From Chloroflexota bacterium (GTDB lineage: Bacteria > Chloroflexota > Dehalococcoidia > E44-bin15): 6,396 nucleotides of DNA. Of the stretch, positions 1-5,494 are shown piece by piece (position 1 is the stretch's first letter; each line of letters opens with the position of its first letter). Under the pieces are notes generated by a model. The model worked only from the letters and a program-made list of their open reading frames with translations. It searched no databases and had not been told where the DNA came from. The DNA lies in the NCBI GenBank assembly GCA_015222405.1, contig JADFVG010000021.1, positions 1 through 6,396 of the forward strand, given 5' to 3'. The translations under genes and the position numbers were made by a program.

Positions 1-1097
1 TCCAAGGGCCTGAGATTGGAGCTTATGTCCAGGGGATTTCGATAGCTACTGCCGATGGTGTTGAAGAAGGTGGCGAACTTCTGGTACGACTTCTCGGTGA
101 GCAGGGGGACCTCCAGTCCCGCTTTGGCGAAGGTATCGGTTATCACCACCGATTGCCCCCCGGTCATCGCTGCCAGCCCCACCCTCTTCCCAGTGGTTGG
201 TTTGAGGAAGAGCAATGCCTTTATGGTATCAATCATTTCATCCAGGCTATCAACCTTGATCGCTCCGCACTGCTTGATCACGGCATCCCAGATTAAGGGC
301 GACTCGGCCAAGGAGGCAGTATGGGTGGCTGTGGCTCTACTTCCTTCTTCGGTCACCCCCCCCTTCCAGATGAGCACCGGTTTTCTCTTGGCGATCTCCC
401 TGAGAGAGGTGAAGAATTGACGCCCCTTCTTCACCCCCTCTATGTACATGCCAATTATCTTGGTCTCCTCATCCTCGGCTAGATACTCCATGTAGTCGGT
501 GCTATCCAGAACCACGGCATTGCCATAGCTTACCGATTTGCTTACCTTGATCCCGTGGGCTGCTCCGATCAAGCTAAAGAAAATGGCATAGGTGCCGCTC
601 TGAGAGATGAAACCCACAGGGCCACCGTCGCCGTAGTATAGTTCTGTAGCATTCAGCAGTCCAATCCTGGGGTTGAAGATTCCCATGCAGTTAGGTCCAA
701 TGAGGTTGAGGCCGTCTTCCTCGGCCATCTCGGTGATGATCTGTTGTAGTCTAATCCCCTCTTCAGTGTTGGTCTCTGCAAACCCCGAGGTGAACAGCAT
801 CACTCCCCCTACCTTTTTGTCAATGCAGTCGCGGATGATCTGAGGAGCTACCGCTCTGGGCACAGCAACGATTACATAGTCCACCTCATCCGGGATATCG
901 AGCAGGCGATTGTAGTTTTTGACCCCCAGGGCCTCGATGCCAGGTAGCTCCTGCTCATCGATCTGAACCGAGTACACCTTCCCCTGAAAGTGAGCCAGGC
1001 TCCTGAGCCACATATAGTCCATCTCCCGTTTATCGCCCACCACTGCCACCGAGCGCGGGTTAAACGCCCGATGGAGCTTTGATACAATGTCTTTCAA
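1..1097 (-). CDS. acdA: ADP-forming acyl-CoA (acetate-CoA) synthetase, alpha subunit, C-terminus cut by window edge
   Basis: The alpha subunit binds CoA and carries the phosphohistidine that shuttles phosphate between the acyl phosphate and the ATP-grasp subunit, giving acid, CoA and ATP in the cytoplasm. I read the frame directly: 365 residues are present and it is still open at the left edge, against about 460 for a stand-alone alpha. An N-terminal Rossmann CoA-binding domain begins with FNPRSVAVVGDK (about 14-25). GPNCMGIFNP lies at about 134-143 and GFISQSG near 161-167. The catalytic-histidine loop SRATATHTASLAES places the histidine at residue 259. The second ligase-like domain has NPLDISSN close to the edge. 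The start is TTG at 1097, with AGGAG at 1107-1103 five bases upstream; the first ATG, at residue 26, would remove the first Rossmann strand. It begins 11 bases after the beta stop, so the two are co-transcribed. Succinyl-, propionyl- or aryl-acid specificity cannot be excluded. Confidence 0.9.
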   Translation of the reverse strand, partial: MKDIVSKLHRAFNPRSVAVVGDKREMDYMWLRSLAHFQGKVYSVQIDEQELPGIEALGVKNYNRLLDIPDEVDYVIVAVPRAVAPQIIRDCIDKKVGGVMLFTSGFAETNTEEGIRLQQIITEMAEEDGLNLIGPNCMGIFNPRIGLLNATELYYGDGGPVGFISQSGTYAIFFSLIGAAHGIKVSKSVSYGNAVVLDSTDYMEYLAEDEETKIIGMYIEGVKKGRQFFTSLREIAKRKPVLIWKGGVTEEGSRATATHTASLAESPLIWDAVIKQCGAIKVDSLDEMIDTIKALLFLKPTTGKRVGLAAMTGGQSVVITDTFAKAGLEVPLLTEKSYQKFATFFNTIGSSYRNPLDISSNLRPL

Positions 1098-1108
1098 CCT
1101 GGCTCCTC

Positions 1109-1807
1109 TCAGTTGGATTCGAGGATCACCCTGGCATCCACAGCCACGGCACCATCGCTGTAGGCGAAGATGGGATTGATATCTAGCTCCTTTATCTCCG
1201 GCCTCTGCTCCACAAAATCGGAAACCTTGAGCAGAAGGTCCTCCAGCACGCCGATATTGGCCGGCTCCTGCCCCCGATACCCTTCCAGTATCGGGTATCC
1301 CTTTATTTCTCTAATCATCTCCTGGGCATCTCTCTTGGTTAGGGGGACGATCCTGAAGGAGACATCCTTGAGAACTTCGACTAATATGCCGCCCAGCCCA
1401 AACATCAAAACCGGTCCAAACTGAGGGTCCTTATGCATACCGATGATCACCTCTGTTCCCGGTCGGGCCATGTTCTGCACCGCTATCCCCTCGATCTTCG
1501 CCGTTGGCTCGTGCTGCTTTATCGAGGAGATGATGTCATCGAAGGCTTTAGCTACCTCCTGTTCGCTATTGAGGTTCAGCTTAACCCCTCCGGCATCGGT
1601 TTTGTGGAGAACATCGGGCGACACTATCTTCAGCGCTACCGGGAAGCCGATCTCCTTGCTCAAGGAGATAACCTCCTCCTTTGACCGGGCGAGCCTTATC
1701 TTCGTTGATTCTACCCCGGCCTCCTTTAGTATTTGCTTCGATTCTAACTCAGTTAGGTATGCTCTTCCTTCTTTTCTGGCGGCACTGATTATTTCATCCA
1801 CGCTCAT
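1109..1807 (-). CDS. acdB: ADP-forming acyl-CoA synthetase, beta subunit (ATP-grasp)
   Basis: This is the nucleotide-binding partner of the alpha subunit; it moves phosphate from the phosphohistidine to ADP. The 232-residue length is usual for a separate beta subunit. An N-terminal helix with YLTELESKQILKEAGV (17-31) opens the ATP-grasp fold. FPVALKIVSPDVLHKTDAGG (55-74) holds the beta-side histidine (residue 68) next to the conserved KTDAGG. FGPVLMFGLGGILVEVLKDV lies at 130-149, and ELDINPIF (207-214) is the metal- and phosphate-binding end of the fold. An in-frame ATG at 1834 would add nine residues, but it has no ribosome site and falls in a hairpin loop. The ATG at 1807 has GGAG eight bases upstream, so I chose it. 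Beta precedes alpha in the same operon, downstream of tRNA-Asp. Confidence 0.92.
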   Translation of the reverse strand: MSVDEIISAARKEGRAYLTELESKQILKEAGVESTKIRLARSKEEVISLSKEIGFPVALKIVSPDVLHKTDAGGVKLNLNSEQEVAKAFDDIISSIKQHEPTAKIEGIAVQNMARPGTEVIIGMHKDPQFGPVLMFGLGGILVEVLKDVSFRIVPLTKRDAQEMIREIKGYPILEGYRGQEPANIGVLEDLLLKVSDFVEQRPEIKELDINPIFAYSDGAVAVDARVILESN

Positions 1808-1815
1808 GAACTTTT

Positions 1816-1825
1816 CTCCCTCCCT
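1816..1825 (-). promoter_or_regulatory. Purine-rich ribosome binding site deciding the acdB start
   Basis: AGGGAGGGAG lies on the minus strand with its last GGAG (1819-1816) eight bases before the ATG at 1807. The site favours that start over the in-frame ATG at 1834, which lies upstream of it and has no Shine-Dalgarno sequence of its own. Confidence 0.7.
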
Positions 1826-1826
1826 G

Positions 1827-1843
1827 TCCCGCATTTAGCGGGA
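1827..1843 (-). other. Small hairpin in the acdB leader
   Basis: TCCCGC (1827-1832) and GCGGGA (1838-1843) form a perfect six-pair stem around a five-base A/T loop. On the minus strand it sits just upstream of the acdB ribosome site. It has no clear U-run on that strand, so it is not a convincing terminator; it could shape the leader mRNA or be incidental. Confidence 0.4.
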
Positions 1844-1858
1844 ATTTTACATATAAAG

Positions 1859-1880
1859 GGCCGCAACTACCATTGCGGCC
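1859..1880 (-). terminator. Perfect 8-bp hairpin after tRNA-Asp, probable weak or partial terminator
   Basis: GGCCGCAA (1859-1866) and TTGCGGCC (1873-1880) pair perfectly around a six-base loop. Read on the minus strand the stem is followed by CTTTATATG, a poor U-tract. It lies 17 bases past the encoded CCA of tRNA-Asp and 52 bases before the acdB start. That position suits termination of the tRNA transcript. The weak tail and the absence of a clear separate acdB promoter also allow read-through into acdB-acdA. Confidence 0.5.
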
Positions 1881-1896
1881 AAGAGACATCCCCTTT

Positions 1897-1973
1897 TGGC
1901 GGCCCCGATGGGATTTGAACCCACGCTCTCCACCTTGACAGGGTGGCGTGTTCGGCCGCTACACTACGGGGCC
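1897..1973 (-). tRNA. tRNA-Asp (anticodon GTC), CCA encoded
   Basis: The minus strand folds into a full cloverleaf by eye. The acceptor stem GGCCCCG/CGGGGCC is seven perfect pairs. The D stem is GTGT/ACAC, and the anticodon stem CCACC/GGTGG surrounds the loop CTGTCAA, giving anticodon GTC for aspartate. There is a five-base variable region and a T arm with GTGGG, TTCAAAT and CCCAT, whose first pair is a G-U wobble. The discriminator base is G (1900) and CCA is encoded at 1899-1897. The body is 74 bases without CCA. A strong promoter lies about 40 bases upstream. Confidence 0.97.
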
Positions 1974-2012
1974 TGGACTTGGCCAAAACATGGATAGGGA
2001 TGACACTTTCGT

Positions 2013-2042
2013 ATTGTATCAATTGCGGTCTAGCCTTGTCAA
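2013..2042 (-). promoter_or_regulatory. Strong sigma70-type promoter of tRNA-Asp (extended -10)
   Basis: On the minus strand a perfect TTGACA (2042-2037) is followed by 18 bases and TACAAT (2018-2013), five of six matches to the -10 consensus. The -10 is preceded by TGA, giving the TGN extended -10 motif. Transcription should begin near 2006, leaving a leader of about 33 bases before the tRNA 5' end at 1973. The -35 hexamer overlaps that of the divergent promoter serving the small-protein operon. Confidence 0.8.
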
Positions 2043-2064
2043 CGCAAGCCCCTTTTGCTAAACT
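2036..2064 (+). promoter_or_regulatory. Probable sigma70-type promoter of the orf53-pflX-acyP operon
   Basis: TTGTCA (2036-2041, five of six matches) is separated by exactly 17 bases from TAAACT (2059-2064, four of six, keeping the key second A and last T). The start site would be near 2071, about 30 bases before the first ATG. A second, weaker candidate is TTGCTA (2055-2060) with TATAGG (2077-2082) at 16 bases. The first shares its -35 with the divergent tRNA promoter. Confidence 0.5.
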
Positions 2065-2102
2065 TGAATAGGATGGTATAGGTGCCAGGATGAGGTGTCA
2101 AA

Positions 2103-2264
2103 ATGGGTGGCAGAGATTATCGCAAACGGGAGTCAAAGAAGCCCAAAAAGGGGGCCACGAAAACGGTGACCACCTTCGTTATTCAACCCTCACCCACGGT
2201 TGAAGTGGTTAGGAAGAAGAGGAAGCCCAAGGAGTTGAAAGAGGCTGAGGCTGAGGAGGAATAA
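2103..2264 (+). CDS. Small highly charged protein of 53 residues, function unknown
   Basis: I do not recognise this protein. It starts at ATG 2103, with GAGGTG (2092-2097) five bases upstream, and encodes 53 residues. Three zones are visible. Residues 4-20 are strongly basic, with RKRESKKPKK. A short central stretch, TVTTFVIQPSPTVEVV (22-37), is beta-prone and contains two prolines. A lysine/arginine cluster, RKKRKPKE, then leads to an acidic end of alternating E and A. There is no signal peptide, membrane segment or cysteine. The charge pattern suggests binding to RNA, ribosome or nucleoid, but that is inference. It is the first gene of an operon: its final codons contain the AGGAGG that serves pflX, whose TTG start follows the stop by four bases. 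A good ribosome site, a promoter and this coupling argue that it is a real gene. Confidence 0.75.
   Translation: MGGRDYRKRESKKPKKGATKTVTTFVIQPSPTVEVVRKKRKPKELKEAEAEEE
2254..2259 (+). promoter_or_regulatory. Consensus AGGAGG ribosome site for the TTG start of pflX
   Basis: A full AGGAGG lies inside the last codons of the 53-residue gene, nine bases before the TTG at 2269. It supports TTG as the true start. It also means ribosomes finishing the small gene are positioned to start pflX, so the two are likely translationally coupled. Confidence 0.75.
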
Positions 2265-2268
2265 AGAC

Positions 2269-3198
2269 TTGGCAGCCTACCAGAAGCTTTATCACAGCGG
2301 GGAGCTGGAGGAAAGGATCGAGCGTGTCCAAGCCATCCTCCATAGCTGTGAGCTTTGTCCCCGCCGCTGCCACGTCGATCGGCTGCGGGGCGAGACGGGC
2401 ATGTGTCGCACTGCCACCGAGGCAGTGGTTTCTAGCTATGGACCTCACTTAGGTGAGGAGGCACCACTGGTGGGGTCCCGGGGTTCAGGAACGATCTTCT
2501 TCACCCACTGCAATCTGAGATGCATGTTCTGCCAGAACTATACCATCAGCCAGTTGGGTGAAGGAAGACTGGCGAGCAAGGGGGAGATAGCGAGTATGAT
2601 GTTTTCCCTCCAGCAGCGGGGCTGCCATAACATAAACTTGGTCAGCCCAACCCATGTGGTGCCCCAGATACTGGAGGCATTGCAGGTTGCCGCTGGTTTG
2701 GGGCTCTCCATCCCCCTGGTCTATAACAGCGGTGGCTATGATTCCGTGGAAACGCTGAAGCTCCTCGATGGCATCGTCGATATCTATATGCCCGATATGA
2801 AGTACTCCGATGACAGAAATGCGAGGCGCTTCTCCGGGGTCAAGGATTACCCCTCGGTGAACCAGGCAGCGGTGAAGGAGATGCACCGCCAGGTGGGAGA
2901 CCTTGAGCTTGACGAGCACGGGGTGGCAAAGCGGGGACTCCTAGTCCGTCATCTGGTGCTCCCCAACGGGATAGCCGGGACCGAGGGGGTGGTGCGCTTC
3001 CTCGCTGAGGAGATCTCCGTCAATACCTATCTAAATGTGATGGCTCAGTATTATCCCTCCCATAGAGCGTTCAAAATCCCTGCCCTTTCCCGCCCCCTGA
3101 CAAGGCAAGAATTTGCTCAGGCGGTGAACCTTGCTCGAGAGTACGGGCTTGAGAGGCTGGACGGAGTCAAACCCCGCTCCCTGATAAGGCTCCTTTAG
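2269..3198 (+). CDS. pflX: PflX-family radical SAM protein (pyruvate formate-lyase activating enzyme homologue)
   Basis: This cytoplasmic radical SAM iron-sulfur protein should cleave S-adenosylmethionine reductively. Family relatives resemble glycyl-radical-enzyme activases, but the PflX group has no firmly established substrate. In its 309 residues, CNLRCMFC (81-88) gives the CX3CX2C cluster site with cysteines 81, 85 and 88. An N-terminal cysteine set, C27, C30, C34 and C46, in CELCPRRC and GETGMC may hold a second metal site and is typical of this family. SRGSGTIFF (70-78) precedes the cluster loop. INLVSPTHVVPQILEAL (122-138), YNSGGYDS (152-159), DIYMPDMKYSDD (171-182) and RHLVLPN (227-233) match the PflX pattern as I know it. 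No glycyl radical enzyme is in the window. The TTG start has a consensus ribosome site. acyP follows 20 bases after the stop. Confidence 0.88.
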   Translation: MAAYQKLYHSGELEERIERVQAILHSCELCPRRCHVDRLRGETGMCRTATEAVVSSYGPHLGEEAPLVGSRGSGTIFFTHCNLRCMFCQNYTISQLGEGRLASKGEIASMMFSLQQRGCHNINLVSPTHVVPQILEALQVAAGLGLSIPLVYNSGGYDSVETLKLLDGIVDIYMPDMKYSDDRNARRFSGVKDYPSVNQAAVKEMHRQVGDLELDEHGVAKRGLLVRHLVLPNGIAGTEGVVRFLAEEISVNTYLNVMAQYYPSHRAFKIPALSRPLTRQEFAQAVNLAREYGLERLDGVKPRSLIRLL

Positions 3199-3218
3199 CA
3201 CTGAGGGGTTGAGTTAGT

Positions 3219-3503
3219 ATGTCCCAAGAGGCATGTCTTCACGCACTCGTTTATGGCGTTGTTCAGGGGGTAAATTTCCGCTCCTTCGTCCTGCGCCACG
3301 CCAGAGACCTGGGGCTTACCGGTTATGTGCGCAACCTCTATCCAGAAGAGGTGGTGGAGGTCAAAGCTGAGGGATGGAGGGAGCAACTGGAGCAATTGCT
3401 GCGACTTCTGGAGGAGGGGCCGCGGGGGGCATGGGTGGAGCGGGTTGATGCCAATTGGTCAGAATATAGCGGAGACTATAACCGCTTCGAGCTGAGATTT
3501 TAA
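3219..3503 (+). CDS. acyP: Acylphosphatase
   Basis: This small cytoplasmic enzyme hydrolyses the carboxyl-phosphate bond of acyl phosphates such as acetyl phosphate or carbamoyl phosphate. The 94-residue length is normal for the family. YGVVQGVNFRSFV (12-24) is the phosphate-binding loop with catalytic Arg21. GLTGYVRN (32-39) ends in Asn39, which orients the water. EGPRGAWVERVD (66-77) is the usual second conserved segment. The start ATG at 3219 has GAGGGG ten bases upstream, a moderate site. It is the last gene of the plus-strand operon, 20 bases after pflX, and faces mobB tail to tail. Confidence 0.95.
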   Translation: MSQEACLHALVYGVVQGVNFRSFVLRHARDLGLTGYVRNLYPEEVVEVKAEGWREQLEQLLRLLEEGPRGAWVERVDANWSEYSGDYNRFELRF

Positions 3504-3523
3504 CCCCGATCTGGCGCTGAATG

Positions 3524-4174
3524 CTATTTCTTTCTTCTGATAAAGACGTCCAGGCTCTTTATTTTGCCCGCCCCCTTAAGGGTTGATACCATGGCCAATA
3601 GAGTGTTGGCTATAATTTGCCGGGGAAAGCTGCTGAGGGTCAGCGGCGAGCCATTGGCCACGACCACCGCTTCTGCCACTGGCCATTTGGAGATGAGCTT
3701 CTCCTCAATGAAGCTGGCTACAGCGGCGATGTCGTCCCATGAAAACTGAGGCGCGTCGGCCTCCAAGGGCTCATCGCTGACGATGGCCAGGAGTTGCTTG
3801 GGAGAGAGAAGAAGCCCTTCTCCCAGCTCCTTGCGGTGCACCTCGATCTTGAGTGCAGAGCCCTTTTTAAATCCCTCGGCGAGAACGATGTCGAAGTCCG
3901 GGCCCAGGAGGCGCAGCACCTCCTCGATGGTGGCATCGTGGTCCTGAGGCAGGATCATGGCCAGCCTTTGCCGTGAGCTGACGACCACGGCATCGCTCCC
4001 CGACTGGGCATGTCGCCAGCTATCCTTTCCCGGCTGGTCGAGTTCAAAGCCTTTGGGGCTATGTTTTATGGTCGCAACGCGATAGCCTCGCCGCTTAAGC
4101 TCAGCGACTAGGCGCTCAATAAGGGTGGTCTTTCCTGACTTCGATTTGCCCACTATAGAAATAACGGGTGGCAT
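3524..4174 (-). CDS. mobB: MobB-type GTPase of molybdopterin-guanine dinucleotide biosynthesis, with C-terminal extension
   Basis: MobB is a P-loop GTP-binding protein that assists MobA in converting molybdenum cofactor to its guanine dinucleotide form. GKSKSGKT (9-16) is the Walker A loop, in the characteristic N-terminal MobB setting. KGFELDQPGKDSWRHAQSG (41-59) is the family's conserved segment. LAEGFK lies at 98-103 and IVSDEP at 131-136. The MobB domain ends near residue 160. Residues about 165-216 form an extension with ANGSPLTLSSFPRQIIANTL followed by a strand ending in lysines and arginines; I do not recognise it as part of classical MobB. The start ATG at 4174 has AGGAG 11 bases upstream, slightly far. 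It lies 75 bases after moeA and is probably in the same transcript. Confidence 0.9.
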   Translation of the reverse strand: MPPVISIVGKSKSGKTTLIERLVAELKRRGYRVATIKHSPKGFELDQPGKDSWRHAQSGSDAVVVSSRQRLAMILPQDHDATIEEVLRLLGPDFDIVLAEGFKKGSALKIEVHRKELGEGLLLSPKQLLAIVSDEPLEADAPQFSWDDIAAVASFIEEKLISKWPVAEAVVVANGSPLTLSSFPRQIIANTLLAMVSTLKGAGKIKSLDVFIRRKK

Positions 4175-4249
4175 CTTTTCGAACTCTCCTTTCCCTGTAT
4201 CCTCTCGATCGCTTTGGTGTTTTTACATCCCGTATAAAGTTGGTTTGAT

Positions 4250-5494
4250 TTACTCTTCCCTCCAGTCAAGCATTAGCACCTGAATTATTTCTCCCTCCTC
4301 AACTGCCGCCACATCTTCGGGAACGATGGCCAGCCCGTTGGCTTGAGTCATAGAGGTGAGTATCCCTGAGCCCTGGGGTCCCCGGGTCCGGGCATAGTAG
4401 TGATCTCCTTCTCTTCTCACCACAGCCCGGGCGAAGACGCGGCGACCGTCGGTATTTTCTATCCTGCTCTCTGAAATTGCCCTGATCATGGTCTTGGAGA
4501 GGTTTCTCTGCCCCATCATCTTCAAGATAGCGGGGCGGGCGAAGAGCTCGAAAGTGACCATAGAGCTTACCGGGTTACCGGGAAGTCCCAGATGGGGCAC
4601 CCTTTTCCTATCCCCGTTAATCAGACCAAAGGCTAGGGGTTTGCCCGGCTTCATGCGCACCGTCCAGAAGGAGATCTCTCCCTGTTTTGCCAGGACATCC
4701 TTCACCAGGTCATATTGCCCCGTTGAGACCCCTCCCGAGGTGAGGAGCAAATCCGAATCCAGCGCTTGCCTTATCTTGGCTTCAAGCTCCTCCTCTCGGT
4801 CTCGGGCGATGCCCAGGATTTTGGGGATGCCGCCATAGCGAGCGACCTGGGCGGCGAGGCTGAAGCTATTGCTGTTGTGGATCTTCCCCTGAGGAAGCGG
4901 CTGGTCGATTTCCACAAGCTCGTCGCCGGTAGCCAGGATTGCCACCACAGGGCGGCGAATAACCGCCGCCGTCGCCTTACCTATGGAGGCGAGAACACCG
5001 ATCTCCTGGGGGCGCAGAGGAGTGCCCTTCTCCAGCACCAACTGACCGCGCGAGATGTCCTCACCAGCACGGCGCACATTCAGCCCCTTTTTTACTTCCT
5101 TCAGGATGCCGATCTGGGATATGGGACGCTGGGGGCGAAGGGCTTCATCTGTGTCCTCGAATTGTACCACGCTATCAGCGCCTTGGGGAATGGGGGCCCC
5201 GGTCATAATGCGGATCGCCGTTCCCGGTCTCACCTCCTGCTGTGATATAGCGCCGGCGCTGACCTCACCGATAACATCGAGGACGGCAGGCGATGACTGG
5301 GTGACACCCCTGGTGCTCTCTGCCTGGACGGCATAGCCATCCATGGCGGCATTGTCCAGTGGGGGGACATCGAGTGGGGAATAGACGTCCTCATCGAGGA
5401 CCTGCCCCAGGCACTCGAGGATGGGTTTCTCTTCCCTGTTCAGCACCTCAACGCAACTGAGGACTTTCTCCAGTGCCTGTTCCACGGTGATCAT
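4250..5494 (-). CDS. moeA: Molybdopterin molybdenumtransferase MoeA
   Basis: MoeA inserts molybdate (or tungstate) into adenylylated molybdopterin to give active cofactor. The 414-residue length is typical. PLDNAAMDGYAV (45-56) is the N-terminal signature with the conserved MDGYA aspartate. TGAPIPQGAD is at 98-107 and ATGDEL at 188-193. TSGGVSTGQYD (252-262) ends in the catalytic aspartate of the MoCF-binding domain. MKPGKPLAFG (281-290) and GLPGNPVS (303-310) complete the cofactor site. Residues from about 340 form the C-terminal beta domain. The start ATG at 5494 overlaps the stop of the upstream alpha-type synthetase gene by one base (TGATG), with GGGGGA six bases upstream, so translational coupling is likely. 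mobB follows downstream. No Moco riboswitch can sit directly before this gene, because the preceding gene overlaps it. Confidence 0.97.
   Translation of the reverse strand: MITVEQALEKVLSCVEVLNREEKPILECLGQVLDEDVYSPLDVPPLDNAAMDGYAVQAESTRGVTQSSPAVLDVIGEVSAGAISQQEVRPGTAIRIMTGAPIPQGADSVVQFEDTDEALRPQRPISQIGILKEVKKGLNVRRAGEDISRGQLVLEKGTPLRPQEIGVLASIGKATAAVIRRPVVAILATGDELVEIDQPLPQGKIHNSNSFSLAAQVARYGGIPKILGIARDREEELEAKIRQALDSDLLLTSGGVSTGQYDLVKDVLAKQGEISFWTVRMKPGKPLAFGLINGDRKRVPHLGLPGNPVSSMVTFELFARPAILKMMGQRNLSKTMIRAISESRIENTDGRRVFARAVVRREGDHYYARTRGPQGSGILTSMTQANGLAIVPEDVAAVEEGEIIQVLMLDWREE

Noticed and set aside
872..1087. Minus-strand open frame of 71 codons
   Set aside because: It is in a different frame from the acdA reading, which carries the Rossmann CoA-binding sequence over the same bases.
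1808..1834. Upstream ATG at 1834 as the acdB start
   Set aside because: It lacks a ribosome site, lies in a hairpin loop and adds nine charged residues outside the family pattern; the ATG at 1807 has GGAG at ideal spacing.
1170..1838. Three plus-strand open frames opposite acdB
   Set aside because: They lie opposite a clear ATP-grasp gene, overlap each other in different frames and have compositions expected of antisense reading.
1827..1843. Hairpin as a plus-strand terminator
   Set aside because: It is followed by ATTTT on the plus strand, but no plus-strand gene ends here, so there is nothing for it to terminate.
1897..1973. tRNA-Asp as an integration site of a mobile element
   Set aside because: No integrase gene, no repeated copy of the tRNA 3' end and no foreign-looking genes are visible on either side within the window.
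2485..2919. Minus-strand open frame of 144 codons
   Set aside because: It is fully antisense to the radical SAM region of pflX, whose conserved motifs span it; no promoter or ribosome site was seen.
4175..4249. Molybdenum cofactor riboswitch or separate promoter before mobB
   Set aside because: The 75-base gap is too short for a Moco aptamer and I found no paired -35 and -10 at proper spacing.
4766..5245. Plus-strand open frame of 159 codons
   Set aside because: It is antisense to moeA, which has all family motifs across this stretch; the translation shows no domain and no ribosome site supports it.
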